From Muscardinus avellanarius (Eukaryota; Chordata; Mammalia; Rodentia; Gliridae): 64,000 nucleotides of DNA. This document shows, in pieces, positions 1 through 9,660 of this stretch. The translations under genes were made by a program, and so were the position numbers. Each line of letters opens with the position of its first letter. Positions within the stretch are counted from its first letter, which is position 1. The notes beneath the pieces were generated by a model, which saw only the letters and a program-made list of their open reading frames with translations, made no database searches and had not been told where the DNA came from. Location of the stretch: assembly GCA_963383645.1 (NCBI GenBank), contig OY726565.1:37429529-37493528 (forward strand), written 5' to 3'.

Positions 1-129
1 AAACCTGTCTCATGTGACTCAATACAAAACAAAAAAAGAATGAAAGAAAAAGACAAATGTTCAGGTTAGCTATGCATTCCCATTTCACAGAACTATGCAG
101 AAGCTCATTAGTTACTAATAGTATCTTTT

Positions 130-200
130 TTCTTTTGGGTGCTAGGGGATGAGCCCAGGAACTCTTGCATATTAAGTTCCTGCTCTGACTTTCTTAATAA
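130..200 (-). repeat. Possible ID element fragment
   Basis: The stretch has the reversed order of an ID element: a GTGCTAGGGGATGAGCCCAGG start followed by a degenerate box B/box A region. It is diverged and short. The flanks (1-129 and 201-360) are AT-rich and hold nothing I recognise. Confidence 0.35.
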
Positions 201-365
201 CCAGAAAGGTTTTCAAGAAAGTTTTGCAATAGGGCATAAATTCTGTTTTTTAGCTTTTAATTAAAATCATAGAATAAAGATGCACTTTTATATTAATTTT
301 TATTAAGATAAAAGAACATCTCTTTTAAAATGCCAAATGTGGTATGGAAAAAAACTTACATAGAA

Positions 366-537
366 GCTGGGTGTAGTGGCAGATACCTGTACAATATTTG
401 AGGGGATGAGACAAGAGAATTGCAGGTTTGAGGCCAGCCTCAGCAATTTAATGAGACCCTGTTTCAAAATTAAAAATAAAATAGAGCTGAGGTTCTAGTT
501 GAAAGGCAGAACGCCCCTGAATTTAATCTCAGTGCCA
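366..537 (+). repeat. B1-dID SINE, diverged
   Basis: The B1 half starts at GCTGGGTGTAGTGGC and the ID half at about 484 (GAGCTGAGGTTCTAG). It ends near CAGTGCCATAAAA, directly before the CT/CA microsatellite, which probably grew from its A-rich tail. Confidence 0.8.
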
Positions 538-544
538 TAAAATA

Positions 545-559
545 AACTAACTCACTCAC

Positions 560-641
<82 letters not shown>
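545..641 (+). repeat. Compound (CT)n(CA)n microsatellite
   Basis: A run of CTCA, then about 30 CT units, then about 18 CA units without interruption, joined to the tail of the preceding SINE. Confidence 0.97.
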
Positions 642-648
<7 letters not shown>

Positions 649-677
649 TTTGCAACCAACAATTTCTGTATACTTCT

Positions 678-1170
678 ATTGGTGCGTTACAATTTATACA
701 TCATAGTGATACTCAAAATGATATATACATGCACACATCACTTGGCGCATTTCTCTCTGTATCCCGCCCTATTCCCCCTTCCTCTCCCGTCCTCACACAT
801 GTTTGTGAGACTGGTGGTAATGCCTTCATATATGGCCATATCACTATTTGAACTCTTCTCTCTCTCTCTCTCTCTTTTTTTTTTTTTTTTTTTTATGGTA
901 CCGGGGCTCCTGGAAGCCCTTCTACTTCCGGGCTACACTCCCAGACCTATTTTATATTTTTTATTTGGAAACAGGGTCTCTTAAGCCAGCGTGGCTGGCT
1001 CTGAACCAGCGTGGTCCTCCTGTCTCCGCCTCCCAAGCGCAGGGATTACAAGTGTGCGCCACCACGCCCGGCAAACTCTTCTCTTTTTTAAGACTCATTT
1101 TTCCCCTCCTACCTCCCTTTCCCAATTCCCTTCCACTACTCTGGCTTCTCTCTTCATCTGACTGACTTTC
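678..1170 (-). mobile_element. L1 3' UTR end, split by a SINE
   Basis: The reverse-complement 3' end (GGTGCGTTACAATTTATACA) followed by the pyrimidine-rich mirror of the purine tract typical of L1 3' UTRs in this window. It is interrupted at about 860-1072 by a minus-strand SINE. The sequence AACTCTTCTCT occurs on both sides of that SINE as a target duplication, and the L1 continues at 1073-1170. Confidence 0.75.
868..1072 (-). repeat. B1-dID SINE, internally deleted subfamily
   Basis: Belongs to the subfamily whose ID end reads GTTTCC..GGAACCCC rather than CCCCTGGGTTCCA, with a shortened B1 half (GCTGGCTTAAGAGACC on its own strand). Inserted in the L1 3' UTR with an 11-bp target duplication. 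Confidence 0.9.
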
Positions 1171-1194
1171 CTTTTGTTTCCTTTTATTTTATTT

Positions 1195-1342
1195 ATTTGT
1201 TTATTGGGGAGGGGTGTCCCCAACAGTTGTTTATTATTATTATTATTTCTTTGCCTTGAAACAGGGTTTCGCTAGGTTGCTGAGAGCCTTGCTACATTGC
1301 TGAGACTATCCTCAAATCTGTGATTCTCAACCCAGATATCCC
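1195..1342 (-). repeat. B1-dID SINE, old
   Basis: The recognisable B1 core is GAAACAGGGTTTCGCTAGGTTG. The ID half is decayed to GGGGAGGGGTGTCCCCAAC and the CpG positions are lost, so this is an older copy. Confidence 0.65.
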
Positions 1343-1344
1343 GT

Positions 1345-1718
1345 TACAGTTTGAATTTGAAATGTCTCCCCCTAAAAGCCCTTATGTTAAGTAAAACAGC
1401 CATGTTCAGGGGTGAACTCAATGGACTGTAAAGGCTGTACCCTCATTAGTGAATCAATCCATTTGATGGATTAATAATGTGGGTGGTAAGTGCAGGCAGT
1501 GAGGTTCGGGGTGGCCTTGGGCTGCATCTGCCCCTGATGCCCTTCGGCATGCGTCTGGCTTTCCACCGCGCTCTGCTGCCATCATGTTTCTCTGCCTTGG
1601 GGTCAAGCTTACCATGGACTGAACCTCTGAAGCCATAAGCCAAAATAAACCTTCCCTACTCTAAGTTGTTCTTGCCAGGTATTTTGGTTGCAACAATGAA
1701 AAGCTGACTAATACGGTC
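1345..1718 (+). mobile_element. MaLR-type solo LTR (ERVL-MaLR)
   Basis: It starts near GTTACAGTTTGAATTTGAAATG and ends TTTTGGTTGCAACAATGAAAAGCTGACTAATACGG, the order of a MaLR (MLT/MST-like) LTR. A polyadenylation signal in context CAAAATAAACCTTCC lies at about 1640, as expected for the R region. No internal gag/pol part is seen. Short open frames on the minus strand here are chance. The subfamily is not determined. Confidence 0.75.
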
Positions 1719-2107
1719 CTCAACTGATGAATGGATTTTTTAAAAAGTGGTATATTTACACAATTAAATACTATTTAATGGAATATTATTCAACCATAAG
1801 AAAGGAAATAGTCTCTGTGGCCACATGGATAAAACTAGAGGACAAAAGAAACAAGTAAAATAAGCCAAACACACAAAAACAAATACTTTACGTTCTCATT
1901 TGTGGAAACTAAAAAAGTTGATCAGAGAAGAAGCACAGAGTAAAATGCTAGACAAGGGCAGATAGAAAACATTTGAGGGAGGGGAACTAATGAGAGATTA
2001 GATAAAAAGTATCCAGAGGTAAACAGGAGAAATGGTTCTACTGTTCTATGGCACAGGAGGGATAACTACGTCTGTTACAATTTATTTTACATTTCAAGAT
2101 ACTAGAG
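1719..2107 (+). mobile_element. Old L1 (L1M-like) 3' end, first part
   Basis: Typical end-of-ORF2 DNA (GATGAATGGATTTTTTAAAAAG, then GGAATATTATTCAACCATAA) running into an L1M 3' UTR (ACATTTCAAGATACTAGAG). The copy is split by a retroposed insert at 2108-2537 and resumes at about 2538. It is highly diverged, hence ancient. Confidence 0.8.
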
Positions 2108-2537
2108 GGGAGCGTGGAGAAGTCTCTGTGCTGGTAGGGACCAATGATGGGTACTCAGAAGGACGTTCAACCCCAAAGCAGCAGCCAATTGTATATGTGT
2201 ATAAGCTCCATGAAACGTGGGAATCCAGAGGAATGTCTTCATTTCTACTTGGATTTGCCACATTGATGTTTCTCATTGTATAGCTTGTGACTTAGCAAAC
2301 TTATGAATATAACTATATACATATGTTTCATTTTCCAAATCAGATTTTATTTAGGTATCTATTAATACTCTGTATAAAGAATTGTTATGTTCATAGGGCT
2401 TTTAACTTTGTTGTATTATGTACACAAACACAGTGTTTAAATTGATTCCACACTTTTAATCAAAGACTTATTAAAATGCAGGTTTCTAGAGCCCTCTAAA
2501 GGTCTGTTTAAATAAATTCCTTGGAAACCAAAAAAAA
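2108..2537 (+). pseudogene. Retroposed cDNA 3' end of an unidentified gene
   Basis: This segment interrupts an old L1 3' UTR. It ends with AATAAA at about 2513 followed 16-17 bases later by a run of nine A. The flanks carry a near-duplicate target (AGATACTAGAG on the left, AGATAACTAGAAAAG on the right). These are the marks of an mRNA copy inserted by L1 machinery and truncated at its 5' end. A frame ending at 2283 would encode a tail that finishes with a hydrophobic segment (about MSSFLLGFATLMFLIV); the first part of that open frame lies in L1 sequence, so only about the last 55 codons could be gene-derived. About 250 bases of 3' UTR-like DNA follow. I do not recognise the source gene. Confidence 0.5.
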
Positions 2538-2702
2538 AGATAACTAGAAAAGAACCTGAAAGTTCCCAACACATAGAAATGGTAATATCTGAAAAGATGA
2601 AAAATACTAATTACTCTACTTTCGTCATTATACTTTGTACACAGTGAATTATCAAACTGTACCCCATAAATAAGTAAATGAATGCCAACTAAAAAAAAAT
2701 GT
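2538..2702 (+). mobile_element. Old L1 3' UTR, second part and tail
   Basis: Continues the L1 of 1719-2107 past the insert: GAAAGTTCCCAACACATAGAAATG, then ACTGTACCCCATAAATAAG and an A-rich tail, the usual L1M 3' terminus. Confidence 0.8.
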
Positions 2703-2763
2703 ATAGATCCAAGAAATTAAGATACTGTGTTTTTGTTTTGTTTTCATTTGTTTGTTTTATCTT

Positions 2764-2960
2764 CATTGGTACTAGGATTTGACCCAGGGGCATTCTACCT
2801 CTGAGCAATACCCCCAGCCCTTTTTATTTTTATTTTGAAAGAGTATCTCACTAAGTTGCCAATGATCTCTCTAAATTGCTAGGACTGGCCTTGAACCTAT
2901 AGTCTTCCTATCTCAGCCTCCCAAATACTGTGATTACAGATGTGTGTCGCCACTCCTGGC
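2764..2960 (-). repeat. B1-dID SINE
   Basis: ID half TTGGTACTAGGATTTGACCC, linker, then the B1 half ending GCCACTCCTGGCC. Complete but moderately diverged. Confidence 0.9.
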
Positions 2961-3113
2961 CTTATTGTGTTCTTAATTAATACACCACACTACTTTCTCC
3001 AAAAGAATGTACTCCAGCAGAATTTTCAGCTTTTCTTACAGCTTATCTGCCACTGTAACTTTTGTCTTCAATATGAGAAAGTCTGCTACTCTGCTTCAAA
3101 AAATTAAATTGAA

Positions 3114-3217
3114 CAGGGCATAGTGGTGCATGCCTGTAATCCCAGTACTTGGAAGGCTGAGAGAAAAGAATCACAGGTTCACAGCCAGTCTCAACAATTT
3201 AGTGAGGCCCTCTGCTA
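3114..3217 (+). repeat. B1-dID SINE, B1 half, interrupted
   Basis: The B1 half runs to AATTTAGTGAGGCCCTCTGC and then stops at the inserted chimeric L1-derived element. SINE sequence resumes at about 4172 with AATTTAGTGAGACTCTGTTTC. Confidence 0.75.
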
Positions 3218-3221
3218 AAAA

Positions 3222-4140
3222 TTTTTTTTTAATTTATTTTTTATTGGTGCAATGTATTTACACATCATAGTGGTATAAAGAAAATACTTTTGTAGACATA
3301 CATGCACATCTCGCCCAGTTAGCCCCTACCACGATCCCCACCCCATTCCCTCCCCATCCCTCCTTCCCACGCTTGGCTTACTGGTTGACATCTAGTATTA
3401 TAACAATTTATACAATATTAACATTGATAATCTCACATAACAGTTTCATTTGTCTGGTACCAAACTTTTGATGACTTAAAGATAACATTTCAATATTTCT
3501 TTTTGCTTTCTTTCTTACCAGAGAATATTTTTTCTTTTTTTTTTTTTTAGGTGAAACTATCATACATTTATTTATTTATTTTTCAGAAAAAATCTATCCT
3601 GATATGGAATATGGACTCTAGATACCCAAAACAGTCTCAAAGGAGAACAAAGCTAGAAGATGTATGTTTTCTGATTTCAAACCATATAAAGCTACAATAA
3701 TTGAAACAATGTAGTACTGTTCTAAAGGCAGATATATAAACCATTGGAGCTAAATAAAAGCCTAGAGATAAATTCTTCCATACATTGTCAAGTTATTTTT
3801 GACAAGGTTTCCATGAACTTTTGGTGGAGGAAATACTAGTCTTTTAACTAAATATTGTTGAAAAATAATAATAAATGAAAAAGAATAAAATTGGACCCTT
3901 ATCTAACACATATACAAATATTAACTCAAAATAGATAAAAGACCTAAATATAAATCTTAATACTATAAGCTTTTAGAAGAAAATCTGGGTCATAAAACCT
4001 CACAACATTGAAATTGGAAGTGATTTCTTGGATATGATTTCAATGGCACAGGCAACAAAAGAGTAAATAAACTCCCTAAAAAATAAAAAAAAAATATTGT
4101 ATATCCAAAGACAATGTAAACAGAGTTAAAAGTTACTGAT
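3222..4140 (-). mobile_element. 5'-truncated copy of the chimeric L1-derived element
   Basis: From left to right: a T-rich tail; an L1-type 3' end (TTTTTATTGGTGCAATG) and its 3' UTR on the minus strand to about 3530; then a segment (about 3580-4138) that reads as the C-terminal part of an old L1 ORF2 on the plus strand. The same order and the same junction occur at 53216-54117 with high similarity throughout. A 5'-truncated retrocopy of that element explains this. The last 30 bases (4139-4170) are not shared with the other copy. It sits within a SINE (3114-3217 and 4172 onward). Confidence 0.75.
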
Positions 4141-4171
4141 CCTCTTCCAAGAGTTCCTCCTATGACCCATT

Positions 4172-4372
4172 TCTCCCTAATTTAGTGAGACTCTGTTTCA
4201 AAATAGAGGTAGGGTCGGGTGTGGTGGCGCATGCTTGTAATCCCAGCATTCGGGAGGCAGGGATCAGAGGAATGGGGTTTGCAGACAGCTTCGGCTACTT
4301 TGCAACTCAGTGAGATATCAGATACCATCTCAGAGGTAGAAACTACTACTTCTATAAAATATTTCATGATGA
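4172..4372 (+). repeat. B1-dID SINE remnants
   Basis: The first 30 bases resume the SINE cut at 3217. A second B1 head (GTCGGGTGTGGTGGCGCATGC) starts at about 4215. Its ID half is missing or unrecognisable. Confidence 0.7.
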
Positions 4373-4388
4373 AAATAAGGAATTCCAG

Positions 4389-4611
4389 CCGGGTGTGGCG
4401 GCACACGCTGGTAATACCAGCATTCGAGAGGCTGAGGCTGAGACCAGAGGATCACAGTTCAAGGACAGCCTCAGCTATTTAGTGAGCCTCTTTGCAACTC
4501 AGTGAAACCCTGTTTCAAAATAAAGAATAAAAAAATAGGGCTGGGGATATAGCTCCGAGGTAGAATGCCCCTGGGTTCCATCCCCAGTACCACAAAAAAA
4601 AAAAAAAAAAA
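4389..4611 (+). repeat. B1-dID SINE, complete
   Basis: Begins GCCGGGTGTGGCGGCACAC, has the ID half at about 4539 (GGGCTGGGGATATAGCTC) and an 18-A tail. Confidence 0.93.
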
Positions 4612-5415
4612 GCAAAGAATTCCATCCTGTGAACACCACTGAAGTACAAGACAAAGAAAAGAGAGGAATATTGAAAATCCCTTTTAACAAGCCAATTTCA
4701 AGGCCCTAATTTCACAAGAGGGGGTTACCAGTTCAGTGAACCCAACCATGTGATCCATATACTATTTCCCATTCAAAATCAGAACCAGACCTTATGCCTG
4801 TAGGCTATTTCCCCAAGGACAGAGAAAACTAAAACCTTAAGAGAATACTAAAAACACTTTGAGGAAAAGACTAAAATTTGTTCTTTTGTGAAAAGAAAAA
4901 TCTGCAACAAGTATATTTCAGAGAAGTCCATGAAAAGTCAGAATTCTTAGTCAAACAGAAAATCTATTTTCAGTTTAAGACATAGTAAGTACAAAAATAA
5001 TGGATATGGGGCAAGGAAACAAGGGCAGATGGAAAACAGGCTTACAGGGGAAAAGGAAAGAAGAGAAAGGAAACCTGAATCTCGGGATGGGATATCAGGG
5101 CATGAAAAGTCTAATAACCACAGCAACAAACCAGTTAAGAAAATGTTAACTTGTGTAGCACAATTTAACTGAATAAGCAGCAGACAAAGAAGAAATTAGA
5201 GGAGATTTGTAATAATCACTATGTTAAATGACTAAACAATAAATATTTTCTTTCTTCTTTACTTTTTAAACCAGCTATAGAAAAAAGACTTTAAAAAAAA
5301 TGATTCTCTGGAAGGAATAAGATACGTTCACCTTAAGTTAAGAAAAGGGACAGAAACCAAATTAAATCTAGAACAACATAAAGCTACTTTAAACTTAGGA
5401 ACATTAAAAAACAGT
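4612..5415. other. Unique AT-rich DNA, nothing recognised
   Basis: No gene, RNA gene or recognisable repeat. The 60-aa open frame on the minus strand (4947-5129) shows no family features. Confidence 0.6.
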
Positions 5416-5416
5416 A

Positions 5417-5492
5417 GGTCTGGGAATCCCGGAGGTAGAAGGCCCCTGGGTTCCATTCCCAGTACCACCAAAAATTAAAAAAAAAAAAAAAC
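5417..5492 (+). repeat. ID half of a B1-dID SINE
   Basis: Only the right half is present (GGTCTGGGAATCCCGGAGG to CAGTACCACC plus A tail). It is a 5'-truncated insertion. Confidence 0.8.
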
Positions 5493-5990
5493 AGTAACTA
5501 CATTTCAACCCATCCTTTATTTTCCAACAAAATGCCTTGCTGTAATTCAGATTCAAATTGCAAAGGAAAATATGTTTATGGAAGTTATACAGAGCAAAGA
5601 ACTGTGAAAGCCATTTGGAAGTCCTCTCCAGTATCCTCCCTGCACTTTACAAGACTCGCCTGACTTTAATATTTGGAGTAAGGTTACTCAGAATTAGTTT
5701 CACTCAGAAATCCAGCACAAGTACTCATTTGTTAAGGCGACACCCCACAACCCCATCCCTGAATCTAACCTTGAATAGAAAGTTTCTCTAGGTGATAGTA
5801 GAAGAAATACATGAAATCTGAGTCATCATTAGCAAAGATCAATGTCAACTCCATGTTGGAGGTGGAGGGATTCAGATGGTATTCCTCTCACTAAACTAAG
5901 TGGGTCGAATTCTCCAAGCATGTCTTGGGTACTTGTATGTATTCAGTGCGCCAAGCACACTGAAGATTCACCATTCCATGAACATGATGT
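5493..5990. other. Unique DNA, no gene seen
   Basis: Open frames of 77-85 codons occur here and just downstream on the plus strand but show no recognisable motif and no codon pattern supporting a gene. Confidence 0.5.
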
Positions 5991-6179
5991 GCACTCCTCC
6001 TGACAAACGGGCCTTGCCCCTGTACTTCAGGTATGGCATTAACTATCCACTGTTTCAAATTTTAAGAAAACCTCTCCTCCTCCCTGATGTTTTCCACCAT
6101 ACCCCTTCTGATGTGATAATCCTTCAGCAACTGTTTTATAACTTCATACAGTACTAGTTTCACTCTCTTGTTTTGTATT

Positions 6180-6310
6180 TTGTTAAATTTTAATCCCTCC
6201 TTAGCACTTAAAGACAAGAACCATGTTCCTGCTTGTCCATAACCATGTCCTGCATGTTCATAAATAGCTAGCACCTAATACATGAGAGGAAATTATTAAA
6301 TACTTGTTGA
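6180..6310 (+). mobile_element. L2 3' end, ancient
   Basis: The order AAAGACAAGAACCATGTTCCTG, then GCACCTAATACATGAGAG, then AAATACTTGTTGACTGAA follows the L2 3' terminus (stated purpose box, size box, TTGTTGAATGAA end). The upstream 150 bases may also be L2. Confidence 0.55.
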
Positions 6311-6316
6311 CTGAAC

Positions 6317-6457
6317 CCAGGAGTGGTGGCATATGCTGTAACACAAGTACTTGAGAGGCTGAGACAGGAGGATCACAGATTTGAAGCCAGCCTCGAAACT
6401 TAGTGAGGCTTTCAGCAAACTAACAAGGCCCTGTTTCCAAATAAAAAATAAAAACAG
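6317..6457 (+). repeat. B1 half of a SINE
   Basis: AGGAGTGGTGGCATATGC to CCCTGTTTCCAAATAAAAAAT; its right half may be the ID piece at 6711-6752, separated by the next SINE. Confidence 0.75.
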
Positions 6458-6459
6458 AG

Positions 6460-6651
6460 CCGGGCGTGGTGGCACATGCTTGTAATCCCTGCATTTGGGA
6501 GGCTGAGACAGGAGGGTTGTGATTCGTGGACAGCCTCAACTACTTAGTGAGGCCCTTGACAACTCAGTGAGACCCTGTTTCAAAATAAAGAATAAAAAAT
6601 ACGGCTGGGGTATAGCTCAGAGGTAGAATGCCCCTTTCATCCCCAGTTCCA

Positions 6652-6652
<1 letters not shown>
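6460..6652 (+). repeat. B1-dID SINE, complete
   Basis: GCCGGGCGTGGTGGCACATG to CCCCAGTTCC. Its A-rich tail expanded into the following ATAA array. Confidence 0.93.
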
Positions 6653-6706
<54 letters not shown>

Positions 6707-6708
6707 GT
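6651..6708 (+). repeat. (AAAT)n microsatellite
   Basis: About fourteen AAAT units, derived from a SINE tail. Confidence 0.97.
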
Positions 6709-6710
6709 CT

Positions 6711-6747
6711 GAGGGTATAGCTCAGAGGTAGAAGGCCCCTGAGTTCA

Positions 6748-6793
<46 letters not shown>
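6711..6793 (+). repeat. ID fragment and (CA)n array
   Basis: GTCTGAGGGTATAGCTCAGAG to TTCAATCT, then about 20 CA units at 6753-6793. Confidence 0.85.
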
Positions 6794-6796
<3 letters not shown>

Positions 6797-7033
6797 CATT
6801 GAACAGATGAATAGTGAATGTCCTCTTCAACCCAAATGGCTAAATATAGCTATGAATAATCTAGTCTCAAGTGCTAAGATTACAGTTTCTGAGAAAGCAA
6901 ACATGTATTATTATTAGTTCATTTCTATAAAATTTCAAAACTAGCATGTACCTTAATCTGTCTCTGTAAAGAAAAAATTTCAAGACACACACTAAGTAGC
7001 CTTTTCACATTGTGTATTAACCATGTCCTGTTT

Positions 7034-7224
7034 TAGCCAAGGGTGGTAGCTCACACCTGTAATTCCAGTACTTGGGAGGCTGAGACAGAAGGAACACAGG
7101 TTCAAGCTCAACCTCAGCAACTTAGCAAGACCCTGTTTCAAAACACAAAAAATAATAAAAAGGGCTGGGGGTGTACCTGGGAGGTAAAATGTCTCTGGTT
7201 CAATCCCCAGTACCACAAAAAAAT
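7034..7224 (+). repeat. B1-dID SINE, complete
   Basis: B1 head GCCAAGGGTGGTAGCTCACAC; ID half from about 7163; ends CAGTACCACAAAAAAA. Older CpG-poor copy. Confidence 0.9.
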
Positions 7225-7363
7225 TAAAGATATCTTATTTTACCAATGATTGTCATTACCCAAAAATGCTAATGAATACAACATATGATACCTAAAGTGA
7301 AACTAACACATTACGATAAAGTTTCAAAAAAGAAAGGCAACTTCATCAATTAGAACATTTAGT

Positions 7364-7499
7364 CAGGTGTGGTGGCGCAAACTTGTAATCCCAGTACTTG
7401 TGAGGCTGAGACAGGAGGATCACAGGTTCGTAGCCAGCCTCAGTTACTTAGTGAGGCCCTCTACAACTTAGTGAGACCATGTTTCAAAATAAAGAATAA
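7364..7499 (+). repeat. Outer SINE, left half
   Basis: GTCAGGTGTGGTGGCGCAAAC to CAAAATAAAGAATAAG. The ID half is found at about 7731-7800, after the nested SINE. Confidence 0.85.
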
Positions 7500-7728
7500 G
7501 GAGCTGGGCATGGTGACGCACGCTTGTAATCCCGGCGCTTGGGAGGCTGAGACAGGAGGATCGCACAGGTTCAAAGCCAGCCTCAGCTACTTAGTGAGGC
7601 TCTCAGCAACTTAAGTGAGACCCTGTTTCCAAATAAAATATAAAAAATAGGTCTGGGAGTATAGCCCAGAGGTAGAAAGCCTCTGGGTTCCACCCCCAGT
7701 ACCACCAAAAATAATAAAGAAAGAAAGA
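7500..7728 (+). repeat. Inner SINE nested in the previous one
   Basis: Complete B1-dID of the ATAGGTCTGGGAGTATAGCC type. The target copies AATAAAGAATAAG (left) and AAAGAAAGAATAAA (right) flank it. Confidence 0.88.
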
Positions 7729-7813
7729 ATAAAAAATAGGGCTGGGGTATAGCTCGTAGGTATAATGTCCCTGGGTTCAATTTTCAGTACTGCCAAAATT
7801 TAAAAAAAAAAAA
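7729..7813 (+). repeat. Outer SINE, ID half
   Basis: GGGCTGGGGTATAGCTCGTAGG to TTCAGTACTGCC plus A tail; completes the SINE begun at 7364. Confidence 0.85.
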
Positions 7814-7845
7814 ACTTTAAATATACTGGTCTTAAAATGCAAATA

Positions 7846-8050
7846 AAATGAGGGAGGGGATTAAACCTAGGGACATCCTACCTCTGAGCTGCACCCCCAG
7901 CCTTACTGTTTTATTTTTATTCTGAAACAGGGTCTCACTATTTGTTAATAATGACTCTCACTATTTGTTAAGGCTGTCTACAAACCTGCAATCCTCCTGT
8001 CTCAACCTCCCAAGTAATGGGATTGCAAATATGTGCCACCATGCCAATCT
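7846..8050 (-). repeat. B1-dID SINE
   Basis: ID start GGGAGGGGATTAAACC. The B1 half contains a local duplication of CTCACTATTTGTTA. Confidence 0.85.
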
Positions 8051-8239
8051 TAAAATGCAAATTTTCTTAAAAAGCATATTTTTAGTAAGAATTTAACTAC
8101 CAAATAGAGTCAAATGATGGTATAAATGATTGGCTTATGTTCAGTCTTAAAGTATTTTCCCTTCTCTCAGAGAAATAAAAAAAAGTGAAGGAAGAATTAT
8201 TTGAAACCTATTCCTTACTCATTAAACTAAAACATATTA

Positions 8240-8246
8240 ACTTGTT

Positions 8247-8282
<36 letters not shown>

Positions 8283-8494
8283 TGGTACAGGGGGTGGAAC
8301 CCAGAAGCTTTCTACCTCTGGGCTATACTCCCAGCCCTATTTTATATTTTTTATTTTTGAAACAGGGTCTCACTAAGTTGCTGAGAGCCTCACTAACTAG
8401 CTGAGGCTGGCTTCGAACCTGCGCAATTCCTGTCTCAGCCTCCCAAGCGCGTGGGGGGGGGGGGAGATTACAAGCGAGCGCCACCACGCCCGGC
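8240..8494 (-). repeat. B1-dID SINE, young
   Basis: T run and (GT)n tail, GGTACAGGGGGTGGAACCC, B1 half to CACCACGCCCGGC with a G11 run inside at about 8453. Target copy AACTTG on both sides (TTAACTTGTTA and CTAACTTGCTA). Confidence 0.92.
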
Positions 8495-8536
8495 TAACTT
8501 GCTATGGTTTAAATGGTTTGATATTCAACTAAAGTT

Positions 8537-9400
8537 TGTTGAATAGAAAAACTAAAACTGACAGGCAGCCGGGCATAGTGACGTCCCCGCGCTTGGGAGG
8601 CAGAGACAGGAGGATCGTGCAGGTTCAAAGCCAGCCGCACTGGCTTAAGAGACCCTGTTTCCAGCCAGGCGTGGTGGCGCACGCTTGTAATCCCAGCGCT
8701 TGGGAGGCTGAGACAGGAGGATCACACAGGTTCGAAGCCAGCCTCAGCTACTTAGTGAGGCTCTCAGCAACTTAGTGAGACCCTGTTTCCAAATAAAGTA
8801 TAAAAATAGGTCTGGGAGTGTACCCCGGAGGGAGTAGGGTTTCCAGGTACCCCAGAACCACCAAAAAAAAAAAAAAAACTGATAGGCAGCTCGGTGCAGC
8901 TTTAACAAGTCTTTATTACAAAATCAGTAGGAAATAGAGAAGGAAAAAGCAGCATGCTTGGCGTGCATGCTGGAGAGTCCAAAAATGGAACTCTCCCCCT
9001 CCTAGGACCCCAGCCCTTAAGTAGATTTAGTATTGGTATTTTCAGTGTTATCAAGGTAATGGACTAGTCTCTGGACAGTGCACTTACTAAGCACAGGGTC
9101 ATTAATCTACTGGCCTTTGCCTCTATTGTATTGGGCAGTATTGGTTGCTCATCAACTATTGGTGCTTTAAAGCAGCACAGAGTTTACCTTTCCTACACTC
9201 AGGCCAGGTCACAGAGGAGAGAAGGTAAACAAAGGCACTGATTGCCTCTATAGATTTTTAGGGCTACAGGCTTCAATTGCCTCTAAGGCTTTTACTATAG
9301 GTTAATTATTAGAATGAAGGGCAAAGAGAGAGAGGAACCCTGCTTTGTAGTAGCTGCCACCCCCTCCCGCCTGTGTGCCCACAGAGCAACCAACCAGGCC
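8537..9400 (-). mobile_element. Possible solo LTR, interrupted by SINEs
   Basis: On the minus strand a polyadenylation signal AATAAAGACTTGTTAAAGC (plus-strand 8904-8917) is followed by a short U5-like end. The 450 bases upstream of it on that strand (plus 8918-9390) are single-copy-looking and moderately GC-rich, like a U3. The SINE pair at 8569-8876 lies inside the 3' end, with target copies ACTGACAGGCAGC and ACTGATAGGCAGC. TG...CA ends and a target duplication for the LTR itself could not be fixed, so the call is tentative. The minus-strand reading is the reason for the strand given. Confidence 0.35.
8569..8876 (+). repeat. B1-dID SINE, tripartite
   Basis: A deleted-type B1 monomer (8569-8660) is followed directly by a full B1-ID unit (8662-8876). 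Both lie between one pair of target copies (ACTGRYAGGCAGC), so they may have inserted as one trimeric element. Confidence 0.75.
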
Positions 9401-9612
9401 CTGACTACTTTTTACATTTTTGAAATTAATACAAAAGCAATTTTCCAATACCGGCACAAACTGAGTACCATAAAGCAATTAAATAAAACTACTCACTTAC
9501 TGCAGAACACTCAAGACACTACAAAATCCTGAAGAAATTATATGATATTGTATAATATGTATAAAGTGCTTTAGACTTTGACCATTATAAATAACAATCA
9601 AAACGGAGTAAG

Positions 9613-9660
9613 AGGGAGGCTGAGACAGGAGGCTCGCACAGGTTCAAAGCCAGCCTCAGC
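9613..9660 (+). repeat. 5'-truncated B1-dID SINE, left of nested insertion
   Basis: Begins within the B1 half at GGGAGGCTGAGACAGG and is cut at CAGCCTCAGC by the VNTR element. The SINE resumes at 11561. Its own target copies are AACGGAGTAAG (9602-9612) and AATGGAGTAAG (11722-11732). Confidence 0.9.

Noticed and set aside
4182..4690. Many 60-90 codon frames ending in ETGSH-like residues across the window
   Set aside because: They are antisense readings of the B1-dID SINE consensus.
6711..6752. tRNA gene
   Set aside because: ID elements descend from a tRNA-like gene and keep box A/B-like motifs, but here the cloverleaf arms are lost; treated as SINE halves.
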